This document shows positions 9,390-18,949 of a DNA stretch of 64,000 nucleotides, one piece after another. The DNA is from Planctomycetota bacterium. GTDB lineage: Bacteria; Planctomycetota; Phycisphaerae; Phycisphaerales; UBA1924. Position numbers and translations under genes: made by a program. Numbering within the stretch: the first letter of the stretch is position 1; every line of letters starts with the position of its first letter. Under the pieces are notes generated by a model. The model worked only from the letters and a program-made list of their open reading frames with translations. It was not told the origin of the DNA and ran no database searches. Where the stretch lies: assembly GCA_018242625.1 (NCBI GenBank), contig JAFEBO010000004.1, positions 186,001 to 250,000 of the forward strand, read 5' to 3'.

Positions 9390-10289
9390 CTAGAAGCGGA
9401 TCGTCGCACCGAAAAAGATGCCCGCGATCCCGCCGCGGTATGAAAACTGCTCATTCCCCGTGCCGTCCTGGTACTGTCCCACCATGTTGCGGTAGCCCAC
9501 CAGCACGCCCACGTTGGGGATCGGGCGCCACTTGAACCCGACCGTGATGTCCCAGCTCCAGGCGTACTGGCTTCCGCCGGGCCAGCCACCGGCGCTGGTT
9601 TCAAGATTTATCGAAAACTGCTCGGCGATATCCATCGAGAAGTTGACGCCGGCGATGGCCTGCGCGAAGAACTGGCTCTGGCTGTCCGAGACGGCGCCCT
9701 GAGAGAACGAGAATTTCATGTCATCCAGTCGTGCCGCCCCGAAAAGCTCGAGGCGAGGCAGGAACTGCACGGCATCTTCCGGCTGCGGATCTCGCCGCCA
9801 GATTTCATAACCGACCTGCGGCTCATACTCATTCCAGGACATTTTGGAAGAGAGCTGCTGTCCGGGGGTGTAGATCACCGCCCCCTCCTGCCCGCTCGTG
9901 GCCATGGTCTGCAGCCGGTTCTGATTGAAGAAGAACGTGCCGAGGCCAAACCGCCACTTCTCGACCCGTACCGAAAGCTCGCCGGCGGGCGTCAGTTGGG
10001 GCTGATCGAGGTTCATGTCGTTGATCTTGGCTGCGCCCGCGGAGGGGGGCGTACCCCTGATCCGGACGCTGCCGCTGATGCCCGCGTACCAGGCATTCGG
10101 ATCGAACTGGAAAACCCACTCGCGTTTCTTTTCCGCGAGCGCCGGAGAAGTTCCCTGTGCTGGTGCGTCCGCGCCGGACGCAGTCGCCTGCGTCTGTTCT
10201 TGCGTCGGCTGCGCTTCGGGGGCGGGCTCGGCAGCCAGAACGCTCGAGCAGGCAAGAAGCAGGGTCGCGCCAGTTGTAACTCGAAACAT
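9390..10289 (-). CDS. Putative outer-membrane beta-barrel protein
   Basis: 299 residues from the ATG at 10289, which follows CACGGAGCACATC and begins a signal peptide (MFRVTTGATLLLACSSVLAAEP). A Gln/Thr/Ala-rich linker (about 22-55) is followed by alternating amphipathic strands with many aromatic residues (FQFDPNAWYAGISGSVRI, GWPGGSQYAWSWDITVGFKW) and a final strand ending in FFGATIRF, a terminal Phe as in many outer-membrane barrels. It probably resides in the outer membrane; its cargo is unknown. It is divergent from tsaB at 10368. Confidence 0.7.
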   Translation of the reverse strand: MFRVTTGATLLLACSSVLAAEPAPEAQPTQEQTQATASGADAPAQGTSPALAEKKREWVFQFDPNAWYAGISGSVRIRGTPPSAGAAKINDMNLDQPQLTPAGELSVRVEKWRFGLGTFFFNQNRLQTMATSGQEGAVIYTPGQQLSSKMSWNEYEPQVGYEIWRRDPQPEDAVQFLPRLELFGAARLDDMKFSFSQGAVSDSQSQFFAQAIAGVNFSMDIAEQFSINLETSAGGWPGGSQYAWSWDITVGFKWRPIPNVGVLVGYRNMVGQYQDGTGNEQFSYRGGIAGIFFGATIRF

Positions 10290-10367
10290 GATGTGCTCCG
10301 TGCAAGTTCCGTCAGCCGTGCAGGGTAGCCGATCCGCTCTGCCCGGAACGGTCACTACGCTCCGCTC

Positions 10368-11108
10368 GTGACCGGCGCGAAACCCCAATTCGCACTCGCC
10401 ATCGAGACCAGCAATCCCTCCTCAACAAGGGACGGTGGTGCCGCAGGCTCCATGGGCGTGGCATTGTGCGCGCTCCGCGAAGCTGAGTCCGCATTCATCC
10501 GCGAGGGTGAAGTTTGGACCGAGCCGCTTCACGCCAATGCCGGCAGAGAAGATGACCTTCTGCCGGCGATCGATCGACTTTGCCGCCGGCAGTCGGCTTC
10601 GCCGGCTTCTCTCCGGCTGGTCGTTGTATCGGCGGGCCCGGGGGGATTCACCTCATTGAGGGTTGCCGTGACGGTCGCAAAGTCGCTAGCTGTCAGTGTC
10701 GGCGCCGCCTGCGTCGCGGTGCCCACGGCGGTCGCTATTGCCGCCCGGACCGCGGCGGCGGGCTCGGCCTTCGCCGTGCTGCTCGCGGGCAAGGGTGAAA
10801 GCGCTCACGCCACGGTATTTCCCCGTGGTCAGTGGCGCGATCCTCAAATCCGCGCAGGGCTGATCACCGCGCGGGATGTGGAGAAGCTGGGGGTGCAAAC
10901 GATCGTGGGTGATGCCTTTGTTCCCGGGCCGATCCTCGAGGAAGCAAGCCGCCTGGGGATCGAGGTCCAAAGGCCCTGCTTCGATGCGGCCGCGTGTCTG
11001 GAGGTTGGGCTGACTCTGCAGGCATTGGAACCGGTCCATCTGAGCCCGATCTACGCCCGCGAGCCCGAGGCGGTCACGAAGTGGCGGGCGCTCCATCCCA
11101 AAGCCTGA
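10368..11108 (+). CDS. tsaB: tRNA threonylcarbamoyladenosine biosynthesis protein TsaB
   Basis: 246 residues with a GTG start. TsaB partners TsaD and TsaE in making t6A37 in ANN-decoding tRNAs. Seen here: the N-terminal actin-like strand FALAIETSNPSS, the LLPAIDRL helix, and the diagnostic VVSAGPGGFTSLRVAVTVAKSLA segment. The C-terminus LSPIYAREPEAVTKW matches the usual TsaB end. An insert (STRDGGAAGS) lengthens the first hairpin. TACGCT at 10356-10361 lies six bases before the GTG, so transcription may start at or next to the initiation codon. Partner genes are not in this window. Confidence 0.88.
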   Translation: MTGAKPQFALAIETSNPSSTRDGGAAGSMGVALCALREAESAFIREGEVWTEPLHANAGREDDLLPAIDRLCRRQSASPASLRLVVVSAGPGGFTSLRVAVTVAKSLAVSVGAACVAVPTAVAIAARTAAAGSAFAVLLAGKGESAHATVFPRGQWRDPQIRAGLITARDVEKLGVQTIVGDAFVPGPILEEASRLGIEVQRPCFDAAACLEVGLTLQALEPVHLSPIYAREPEAVTKWRALHPKA

Positions 11109-11241
11109 CCGGTACACCAACCAGAATGCGATCACTGCGCCAAGGTCCGCGAAGAACGCGTTCGGCCTGAAGTGAAGCCGCCCCTGGGCCGATGATCCGC
11201 GGAGGGAAAAAAGGCGGGCAAACCCCCGTCGGAGTCGCGTC

Positions 11242-11874
11242 ATGGACGGCCAGAAGAACAGTGCAGACCAGTCCGACAAGCGCGTCTATACGACGGGCGA
11301 GGCGGCGGCGATCTGCCGCGTGAGCCAGCAGACGATCATCCGCTGCTTTGACGCCGGGCGCCTCACCGGATTTCGAGTGCCGGGCTCCAAGTTTCGCAGA
11401 ATTCCGCGCGATGAACTGCTTCGGTTTATGAAGGCCAGCGGGATCCCGACCGACGCGCTCGAAAATCCCTCACACCGGGATACGCGCCTGCTCATGGTCG
11501 ATGATGATCCCTCATTCGTGCGGCTGGTTCAGCACGGGTTCATGCATGTGCCGGGCTTTGAATTTCGCAGCGCCACCAACGGATACGACGCCGGTTTGCT
11601 CACCGAGAGCTTCCGACCGGACGTCATCCTGCTCGACTTTTTCCTTCCGGATGTGAACGGAAGCGTCGTCTGCGAGCGACTCCGTGCGCGCCCCGAATTT
11701 CGCGAATGCTGCGTCATCGGGGTCACGGCTTCCAGTGCCCCCGAAGATCTGGCCGCCATGCGGCGGGCGGGCGTCGATGCGGTCATTCACAAGCCGGTCG
11801 CGCCGGCGCAGATCGTCGAGCAGGTCCGCAATATTCTGAGCAACCGATCGATCAGCGGGGCGCGTGCCGCATGA
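11242..11874 (+). CDS. Excisionase/MerR-type HTH fused to a response-regulator receiver
   Basis: 210 residues. Residues 14-66 form a helix-turn-helix of the excisionase/BldC type (YTTGEAAAICRVSQQTIIRC, then RVPGSKFRRIPRDELLRFM). Residues 82-200 are a receiver domain with acidic triad DDD at 87-89, phospho-acceptor Asp132 in LLDFFLPD, the Thr of VTASS and Lys of IHKPV. The DNA-binding part precedes the receiver, the reverse of OmpR/NarL order. It overlaps the next gene by 4 nt (ATGA) and begins a three-gene signalling cluster. It likely binds DNA under control of a kinase not encoded nearby. Confidence 0.85.
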   Translation: MDGQKNSADQSDKRVYTTGEAAAICRVSQQTIIRCFDAGRLTGFRVPGSKFRRIPRDELLRFMKASGIPTDALENPSHRDTRLLMVDDDPSFVRLVQHGFMHVPGFEFRSATNGYDAGLLTESFRPDVILLDFFLPDVNGSVVCERLRARPEFRECCVIGVTASSAPEDLAAMRRAGVDAVIHKPVAPAQIVEQVRNILSNRSISGARAA

Positions 11875-13157
11875 GCGGCCACGTCCCGAACCTTCAGTCC
11901 GAGTCTCACGTCCCTGCGGAGCAGGTGCGGATGATCCTGCGCCATGTCCAGACTCTGCCCACGCTGGCGCCGGTGGCGACCAAGATCCTCGCCATGCAGG
12001 ACGAATCGGGAGTGGACCTTGGTTCGATCGCCCGCCTGGTCGAGACCGATCCCGTCCTGTCGGGACGCATACTGGGGCTCTGCCGCCGAGCCGACAAGGG
12101 TGTCAAGGAAAAAATCACTTCGGTGCGGAGGGCGGTCGTCCTCGTCGGTTTCGGCGCTGTCCGGAGCGCGGTGCTTGGCGCCAGCGCTTTCACGGCGCTC
12201 GGAGAAAAGCCCGAATCCCAAGCCCCTGAATCGTTCGACCGCACGGGGTTCTGGCGCTACTGCGTCTGCGTCGCCTGCACCGCAGAGCTCCTGGCCGCGC
12301 AGAACAAGTCAACCTTGAAAGTCGCTCCCGACGAGGCCTTCGTTGCGGGCCTGCTTCACGCGATCGGCAAGCTGGTGCTCGATCACGTTCTGCCCAAGGC
12401 ATACCTGCAGGTGCTCGCGCTCGCGAAGCGGGAATGCTCCCCAAGCTCCGCGATCGAGCGGCGCGTGCTGGGTCTTGACTATCACAACGCCGGCAAAGCG
12501 CTCGCGGATCACTGGCAATTGCCCGCGGCGCTGGGTGAGGTGATGCTCCTGCACGCCACCCCGGCTCAGGACCTGCCGGAGACCGATCACAAGAACCTCG
12601 TGGCCCTGATTTCCGGGAGTGCGGCGTTCGTGCGCGGGCTGGGCCTGGGTTGGTCGGGAGACTTCGATTCGCCGCCCAACATTCCGCTGCTCCTGCCGGG
12701 TTCCAATGTTCGCGCGCCGGACATGACCGAATTCGGTGAGAAGCTCCTGCGAGCGCTGGCCGACCGGCTGGCCGCGCTCGGACTGAGCGATGCGGGCCCC
12801 GAGGCCATCGCTATCGAGTCCATGAAGGAACTCGCGCGTCAGAACGGTGAATTGCAGCGCCAGGTGCGAGATTTGTCTCTCGCGGGTCCCGCGGGCAAGG
12901 ACACATCTCCGGCCCCCGCGCAGAGCCAGGAAGACCCCCAGATCAATCTCAACCTCGACAACGCATCGCAGACCCGTGCCGCACGCTGCCTGCTGACGGT
13001 CACGTCCAAGACCCAGCTGCTGGCGATGCGGCTGCACGACTCCCGGGACCGTGCGGGCGCGCTCGCGATCGTGGAAGCGGCAAGGGAACTTGAGTCCATT
13101 CTGCAAAGTTCCGCGGCGAATCAGACCCCCGATGAATCTCTGAACTCTGCCGCATAA
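11871..13157 (+). CDS. HDOD-domain signalling protein
   Basis: 428 residues; the start overlaps the preceding stop, showing translational coupling. An HDOD domain occupies about residues 20-220: LPTLAPVATKILAMQDESG, LVETDPVLSGRIL, and FVAGLLHAIGKLVLDHVLP, where the HD-type metal motif is replaced (HAIGK). These catalytically dead HD-like domains act as protein-protein scaffolds in two-component and cyclic-di-GMP circuits. The last ~150 residues are helical with an Ala/Asp/Gln-rich linker. Its job is probably to relay the output of the HTH-receiver encoded before it. Confidence 0.85.
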   Translation: MSGHVPNLQSESHVPAEQVRMILRHVQTLPTLAPVATKILAMQDESGVDLGSIARLVETDPVLSGRILGLCRRADKGVKEKITSVRRAVVLVGFGAVRSAVLGASAFTALGEKPESQAPESFDRTGFWRYCVCVACTAELLAAQNKSTLKVAPDEAFVAGLLHAIGKLVLDHVLPKAYLQVLALAKRECSPSSAIERRVLGLDYHNAGKALADHWQLPAALGEVMLLHATPAQDLPETDHKNLVALISGSAAFVRGLGLGWSGDFDSPPNIPLLLPGSNVRAPDMTEFGEKLLRALADRLAALGLSDAGPEAIAIESMKELARQNGELQRQVRDLSLAGPAGKDTSPAPAQSQEDPQINLNLDNASQTRAARCLLTVTSKTQLLAMRLHDSRDRAGALAIVEAARELESILQSSAANQTPDESLNSAA

Positions 13158-13230
13158 CAAACTGGGCCAAAGTCGGGCACAAGTCGGGCCGAAGTTCCTC
13201 TGCGGCAGCAACCGCAAAAGGACACGAACG

Positions 13231-14364
13231 ATGCCCGCCCGCAAAGCCAAGCACGAAAACCGGGTCTCCATCGACGCCAAGGCCGACGCGAAACACGCGG
13301 CCATTCTTGTCGTTCACCCCGTCAAGGCCCGCCGGGATCAGCTGCTCAAAGAGCTCCGGTCCGCCGGGCGTGCCTGCGTCGCGTTTGCATCCGCTTCGAG
13401 CGCACTCGAATCTGTCGCCGCCGATTCGATCTGCGGCGTGCTGATTGCCGCCGACGCCGCTTCCGACGTCGACCATCTGCGGGCTCTTCCCGGTCGGAAG
13501 ATTCTGCTCTGCGACAAGGTCGATATGCAGGCCGCGCGTCTCGCCCTCTCGCTCCGGGTTGACGACCTGGCGGATGCGAACTCCGGCGCCGCACGCATCG
13601 CCGATCTCTTTGATCTTTCCGCCGGAACCGAACGCGAGCCGGCGACCAGGCGTGAGAAGCGGCTGCTCGGACTGTGCCGCCGATTGAACGATTCGCGGAA
13701 AGAGCTCTCGCGCGAGCTCACCCGCCTCTGCTCCGATATGACCCGCTCTTACGCGGAGCTTGCCGGCAGGATCGACACCGTGGCGATCGCCGGCGAATTC
13801 ACCGGCCTCGTGCGCCAGGAGCTGGAGCTCGAGGGTCTCATGAGGACCAGCCTCGAATTTCTCCTGGCCAAGCTCGGCTCGATGAACGCGGCACTCTTTC
13901 TGCCGTCCAGCAGCGGAGATTGGAGCCTGGGCGCGTATGTCAATTACGACCGGGCCCGCGACTCGGCGGAGATGATGCTCGATCACCTTGCCGACACCGC
14001 CCCGCACCGCATCGCCCAGGCGGGCTTCTGCATGAAGCTCGATACTCCCGAAGAGGTCGCGCAGGCTCTGCCCGGGGCCGCCGAATGGCTCGGCGAGTGC
14101 GCCGTGCTCGGCTCGCCAGCGGAACATGAGGGCGAAACCCTCGCGTGTCTGCTGTTCTTCCGCGACCGGGAAACGCCTTTCCCCGAGCACGCCAAAGAGA
14201 CGATGGAAGCCATCGCCCGCATCCTCGCCAGCCAGCTGGCCCGTGTCATCAAGGTTCACCATCGCCACCTGCCCAAGGAACAGTGGGCAAGCCCGGGAGA
14301 TCCGCTCCCGCCCGCCGGGGGCGACGGCTTCGACGACGCCGACGACCGCGATCTGCTCTGCTGA
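13231..14364 (+). CDS. GAF-domain protein with degenerate receiver-like N-terminus
   Basis: 377 residues. Residues 25-130 resemble a receiver fold (AAILVVHPVKARRDQLLKEL, then CGVLIAADAASDVDHLRAL) but lack the acidic pocket and phospho-Asp. A helical stretch (about 135-200) leads to a GAF-like domain at about 205-345 (ELELEGLMRTSLEFLLAKLG, NAALFLPSSSG, ending in TMEAIARILASQLARVI). The C-terminus is acidic. No output domain is present, so it is probably a sensor or scaffold for the HDOD and HTH-receiver genes 74 nt upstream. It ends 2 nt from the convergent AsmA-like gene. Confidence 0.75.
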   Translation: MPARKAKHENRVSIDAKADAKHAAILVVHPVKARRDQLLKELRSAGRACVAFASASSALESVAADSICGVLIAADAASDVDHLRALPGRKILLCDKVDMQAARLALSLRVDDLADANSGAARIADLFDLSAGTEREPATRREKRLLGLCRRLNDSRKELSRELTRLCSDMTRSYAELAGRIDTVAIAGEFTGLVRQELELEGLMRTSLEFLLAKLGSMNAALFLPSSSGDWSLGAYVNYDRARDSAEMMLDHLADTAPHRIAQAGFCMKLDTPEEVAQALPGAAEWLGECAVLGSPAEHEGETLACLLFFRDRETPFPEHAKETMEAIARILASQLARVIKVHHRHLPKEQWASPGDPLPPAGGDGFDDADDRDLLC

Positions 14365-14366
14365 CC

Positions 14367-17300
14367 TTACTTGGGTTTCTTGATGAGATCCTTGAGCACG
14401 TCGACGGCCGTGTTGGGCACCGACTTGATCGTGTTCTTGAGCGCGAGCTCTCCGTCCGGCAGCGTCGTGTGCTTCGAAAGCGTTCCGCGCGTTCGCAGCG
14501 GCATCATCGTCGACTTTGAGAGCGCCGACAGCCCCGGAATGTTCTTGAATAGCCCCATGGCGCTGTCCGCAAGCTCGCCAAGGGGCACCCACGTGATGAT
14601 GTCGAGCCGGTCTCCCGGCAGGTCGACCGTGCCTTCCGTCTCGATCGAGAACGTGCCGACGGGGAATTTCCAGCGCGGGTAAGTAAGGACGCCCGAGCGC
14701 GCCGTTACCGTCACTGGCTCCAGACGCTGCAGGAGCTTCCCCTGCTGCTTGGTCTGGAAGACCTTCAGGAAGGTGCCGATATTGCTCGAGATCTTGAACC
14801 GGGCATCCCCCGGATCGATGGTCACGGCCCCGTTCAGCTTTCGCAAGTCCCCGTCGAGCGGAATGCCGAATTGCGGCGATGTCACAACCGTCGGTCGCTC
14901 GCTGAACGTCTTTTCCACTTCCGCAATATCGGGATACACGCTCGTAATCCGGGCGGCAAGAGCATCATCAATCTTGCGCAAGGTCAGGCTGATCGGCGTT
15001 GTGTAGACACCGCCCTGCGAGGTTCCCTTGAGCGTGACTTCCGCGCGCGGGCGCGTCGCGGTTTTCCCGTTCTCCGTCACCTGGCCTGTTTCCGTGCTTC
15101 TCGCCGAGAGCGCGAGCGAGCCACCGGTCTTGGAAAAATTCTGGGCGTCGAGGGAGATATTCACGCTCGGGCCCAGAATGTCGCCCGGAAGGCCGTTCTT
15201 CAGGCTGAACGCGTCGATCAGGGCCGAGGGAAGTGTCTTGATATCTCCCTTCACTGTCAGTGTCGGATTCGCTGTATCGATTTTGCCTTTCGCGTTGGAT
15301 ATGTTGGCGATGGTGCCGGAGAGCTCGCCGCCGCCCGGGCCGGACTTGCCCGGATCCGGGACCACAGCCAGCTTTGCGAATGAAATGGAGAAGCCGAGCG
15401 GTGTGCCCTGGCCGGCGGGGGTGTCGAGCGTCCGGATCTTGACCACCGCATCGCCCACCTGGGTCCGCACCTTGCGTGCATCTACCAGTTCCATGGATTC
15501 GAGCTTGGCTGTCGCGTCCAGGGAGAAGATGGAGGGGTAAGCGGGGCCTTCGATTCCCTTTTCCGGCTCGGGCCGCGAGATCACTGCCTTGGAAAGCACC
15601 AGTTCGGCCTTGGCCGGGGCCATCAGGGAAAGATCGGTGCCCTGCACGCCGGGCTGCTTGCCCAGAACGAACCGGTCGAACCATGCAGGTTCGATGGTCC
15701 AGTGAATCGCGTCGGGTGATTCCAGCGAGATCCGGTCCGGCAACATACGTGCCTTCAGGGGGCGCTTGATCTCGAGCCTCTGGGTTGTGAGCGTGATGTC
15801 CGCTGCCAGATCGGTGTTGCTGACCGCTTCGGCGATTTTCGTCGCCTTGCCGGTGGGAACGATGTTCGTCGTTGCGATGAGTTCCGCCGTCGGTCCAAGA
15901 GCGCCCGACACCAACCCCGGCTGGTTGAGGGCCTTGTCCAGCCCCGCGGTCTGAAGGTCTCCGAGCCGGACTTCAACCCCGGCGGGGCCGGTGAGCGTCA
16001 ACCCCGGTCCGAGCGGTCCATTCGCCCGGGCGGCAAGCGATCCCATAGCCGAACCGTCCGCGGAGAGAAGTCCTGATCCGACTTTGACATCTCCCTCGCC
16101 GCCGTTTCCGTTTCCGAGCGTTGAAACGGGAATAGAAGCATTCACGGTGAGGTCACGCACGCCGCCGCCCTGCGATCCTGCGCGGACCATGGTCTGGCCC
16201 GGGAGTGAGAGCCTCGCCTTTGCAATGCCCGCCCTGTCAAGGTCCGGGGAGCCGTCGGACTTGAGCGGAATCTCGATCGGATCGGCGGCGAACGTGTAGC
16301 TGGCGGGGGCCTGGAGGCGGGGCTTGTCGGCCGCGTTCCCGGCAATGAGCGCGTCGAGCAGCGAAGGAGTAATCGTCCCGGATCCATCGGCGGAAACGGT
16401 CATCGAAGAAGCTGCAAAGTCTCCGTTCAACGCGAGCTTTGCGCGAGCTCCTGAAACCGCCGCCCGAAGCGCGGCGCGGTCCGCGGATTTCCCGGGCCCG
16501 GACTCGAATGAAATATCGAAGACCTCGCCGAGGCCCTCCCGCACGAGCGCGGTCACGGGAGATACGGCCCCCGCGGAACGTGGAAGCGCATCGGCCAGAG
16601 AGCCGGGCAGCCCGGTGACGTTGATCTTCGCGATTGGATAGAACGCCCCGAGCAGCTTTGCGAGCGCGTTGGGTGCCGCCGGCTTCTCGCCTGAGAATGC
16701 GGACCGCAGGTTGGGGAGTGAAAACTCTCCGTCGGCACGGACGGCCGAACCGTTCGCGGTCGCGTCGGCGCTCAGTTTGCCGCCGGCGCCGGCCTTGGGA
16801 TCGATCGATGCGTCGATGCGGAGGGTCCGCAGGTCGAGCGCGACGGGCGTTCCGGGCTGCTGGTCTTTGCCGGGCGGAAGTGCAACGGCGAGGTTCCAAC
16901 CGGAAAGTTCGGCCTGCGCGACGGCGGCCATCTTGTCGAGTTCAGGATTTCGGGTGCCTTTGGCGAAGGGAAGGCTCACGGACTGCGCGCTCAAAGTGAT
17001 TTGGCCTGAGGGCGTGGCGGTGGCGGCACCGCCGGCCTTGCGGAGCGTGCGGGCGACGATCTGACCCGCGTTCGAGATTCGGGCTTTCAGGCCGCCTTCG
17101 CGAGTGGTGAGCGCATCGTCGGTGATTCGAAGGAGTGCGGCGGCGTCGGCACCCTGAGACTTCGCGCTGAAATCCAGGTCGATCGCGCCGGCCTCGGACT
17201 TGGCGAGAAGATCAATGTCGGCGACGGGGCCGATATCCCGCGGCAGATCGAGCGCAACCCCGCTGGAAGAGAGCGCCGCGGCAACGATGGGCTGCAGGAT

Positions 17301-18734
17301 TCCGGTGGATGCGCCGTGCAGCGAAACCTTGCCATCGATCGTCTTGGGCAACCCCAACGGCGCACCGGCCGCGTCGAGCAATCCGGCCACCGTGATATCC
17401 GCGAACAGATCGCCTCCGGACGCTGATTGCCCATTCGTGGTAATGGAAGATGCAGCGTTCGCCGTCAGACGTGCCTTTGCGCCGAGATCATCGCTGCGGA
17501 GCGAAGCCTTGAACGCGGGGATCTCGACTTCAGATTGCGGCTGTCCCTCTCCGAGAGCCAATTTGCCGGCGATGCGGTCCAGCTCCGCCGACGCGTCCAG
17601 GGCAGCGCCCCGCAGGTCGAGCCCGGCGGTCGGGAGTTTGAGCGAGAGCTTGTCGATGCGCACGGTGGCGGTGGGGGCCTGGGTGATCGTCAGGCCGCCC
17701 ATCTGATCCGGCGAAGTATGCCGATCGAGAACTGCCTGAACGGCGGCGGATTGCAGCGTGGCGGTGGCCGGTTCGGAGAGGGTCAGAGTGCCGGAATTCA
17801 GGGCGAGCTTGGCCAGCACCGTGGCCCCCGGGCTTGTGGCATTGAGCGATGCGCTGCCTCCGGAGTAGTCGCCGGCGGCGGAGGCGTGCACGCTCAGTTT
17901 GTTGCCGAGCAGCGCCTGAAGGTTGGATTCCTGTCCAGTGGCCGCCGCGAGCACCGCGTCGAGCAGTGCGACGGACAGTTCCTCGGCACTGATCGATGCG
18001 TTCAGCTTGGGTGAGTTCTTCGCGAGGCTGGCGCTATCGAGGTGCAGCACGCCCGCCGAATCGGTCCAATTCTCTATTTTGATCTTTGCCGCGAGGGGCG
18101 CTCCGCCGGACTTGGCGGCCATGTCGAGCGTGATGGGGCTCCCGGCACGGATATCGCCGTTGACCTTGACGTCCTTGAGTTCGGCGACGGGATTCTGTGC
18201 CTTATCCAGCAGGCTCACCCGGGAGAGGGCCACGTCGATCTTGACCTCGAGCCCCTTGGGAATCGGGATTGAGTCGGTGGTTACGCTGACTTGAGTTGTG
18301 GATGAGTGGCCGGGCGGCGTTGCGGGCTTGGCGTCACCCGCGTTTTCTCGGAGTTCGACATCGCCGGTGACCTTGATCGTGCCCAGGTTGTACCAGTTGC
18401 CCGCGAGGCCGAGCAGGCCCCGGTCGATGGCGATCTGGAGCTTGCCCGAGGGCTTGCCCTGGGAGTCGGTCAGCGCGATGTTCACGGTCTGCCCGCCGAG
18501 CCAGCCCAGCGAAGCCGAATCGATATTGCCGCGCACCTGCGGCGAACTGATGACCCGCGTTCCGCGGATAAAGGATCCGGCGATCGTCGGAGCGAGGACG
18601 ACCAAAACGACCACCAGAAGGAGGATGCCGCCCAGGACGGAGAAGAGGATTCTCTTGCCCTTGGGTCGGGACTTCTGCGGCTGGTCCAGCAGTGAGCGGG
18701 ATTCGGCCGGGGTGAGTCCTGGGTCGGTGCTCAT
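14367..18734 (-). CDS. Very large AsmA-like envelope protein
   Basis: 1455 residues from ATG at 18734, supported by GGAGACCTGCC just upstream. A cytoplasmic N-terminus (1-28) is followed by one membrane helix (about 29-53) and then a long extracytoplasmic repeat of beta-rich segments (LQIAIDRGLLGLAGNWYNLG, IKVTGDVEL, the recurrent 'leading to domain' pattern of AsmA/TamB/YhdP proteins). The C-terminal part (YPRWKFPVGTFSIETEGTVD followed by PLGELADSAMG) is like the DUF3971/AsmA ends that reach the outer membrane. Related proteins form bridges for phospholipid transport between membranes. A divergent GbsR-type regulator lies 215 nt away. Confidence 0.8.
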   Translation of the reverse strand: MSTDPGLTPAESRSLLDQPQKSRPKGKRILFSVLGGILLLVVVLVVLAPTIAGSFIRGTRVISSPQVRGNIDSASLGWLGGQTVNIALTDSQGKPSGKLQIAIDRGLLGLAGNWYNLGTIKVTGDVELRENAGDAKPATPPGHSSTTQVSVTTDSIPIPKGLEVKIDVALSRVSLLDKAQNPVAELKDVKVNGDIRAGSPITLDMAAKSGGAPLAAKIKIENWTDSAGVLHLDSASLAKNSPKLNASISAEELSVALLDAVLAAATGQESNLQALLGNKLSVHASAAGDYSGGSASLNATSPGATVLAKLALNSGTLTLSEPATATLQSAAVQAVLDRHTSPDQMGGLTITQAPTATVRIDKLSLKLPTAGLDLRGAALDASAELDRIAGKLALGEGQPQSEVEIPAFKASLRSDDLGAKARLTANAASSITTNGQSASGGDLFADITVAGLLDAAGAPLGLPKTIDGKVSLHGASTGILQPIVAAALSSSGVALDLPRDIGPVADIDLLAKSEAGAIDLDFSAKSQGADAAALLRITDDALTTREGGLKARISNAGQIVARTLRKAGGAATATPSGQITLSAQSVSLPFAKGTRNPELDKMAAVAQAELSGWNLAVALPPGKDQQPGTPVALDLRTLRIDASIDPKAGAGGKLSADATANGSAVRADGEFSLPNLRSAFSGEKPAAPNALAKLLGAFYPIAKINVTGLPGSLADALPRSAGAVSPVTALVREGLGEVFDISFESGPGKSADRAALRAAVSGARAKLALNGDFAASSMTVSADGSGTITPSLLDALIAGNAADKPRLQAPASYTFAADPIEIPLKSDGSPDLDRAGIAKARLSLPGQTMVRAGSQGGGVRDLTVNASIPVSTLGNGNGGEGDVKVGSGLLSADGSAMGSLAARANGPLGPGLTLTGPAGVEVRLGDLQTAGLDKALNQPGLVSGALGPTAELIATTNIVPTGKATKIAEAVSNTDLAADITLTTQRLEIKRPLKARMLPDRISLESPDAIHWTIEPAWFDRFVLGKQPGVQGTDLSLMAPAKAELVLSKAVISRPEPEKGIEGPAYPSIFSLDATAKLESMELVDARKVRTQVGDAVVKIRTLDTPAGQGTPLGFSISFAKLAVVPDPGKSGPGGGELSGTIANISNAKGKIDTANPTLTVKGDIKTLPSALIDAFSLKNGLPGDILGPSVNISLDAQNFSKTGGSLALSARSTETGQVTENGKTATRPRAEVTLKGTSQGGVYTTPISLTLRKIDDALAARITSVYPDIAEVEKTFSERPTVVTSPQFGIPLDGDLRKLNGAVTIDPGDARFKISSNIGTFLKVFQTKQQGKLLQRLEPVTVTARSGVLTYPRWKFPVGTFSIETEGTVDLPGDRLDIITWVPLGELADSAMGLFKNIPGLSALSKSTMMPLRTRGTLSKHTTLPDGELALKNTIKSVPNTAVDVLKDLIKKPK

Positions 18735-18893
18735 GGCAGGTCTCCAAAGTGGCCGTGCGGTGCACGAACCGACTGCAGCGTATTGGGCTTGCCGGAAAGG
18801 TGCCGGGGCGGTTGGGACGGACAGGGGCCAGCGGGCTTGTAACCTCTTGTTTTGAATGGCTCTACGCGAAAATGAAGGCCCGCCGGATTGTTT

Positions 18894-18912
18894 CAATTTT
18901 TCCTGAAAATTG
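18894..18912. promoter_or_regulatory. AT-rich palindrome, candidate operator of the GbsR-type regulator
   Basis: CAATTTT-TCCTG-AAAATTG is a perfect 7-bp inverted repeat with a 5-nt spacer in an otherwise GC-rich region. It lies just upstream of TACGAT (18917-18922), a possible -10 element of the regulator gene starting at 18950, and inside the region shared with the divergent AsmA-like gene. MarR/GbsR proteins bind such palindromes, so autoregulation is inferred. Confidence 0.5.
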
Positions 18913-18949
18913 GCTCTACGATTGAGGCAGGCACGAATCGGGGAGGCTT

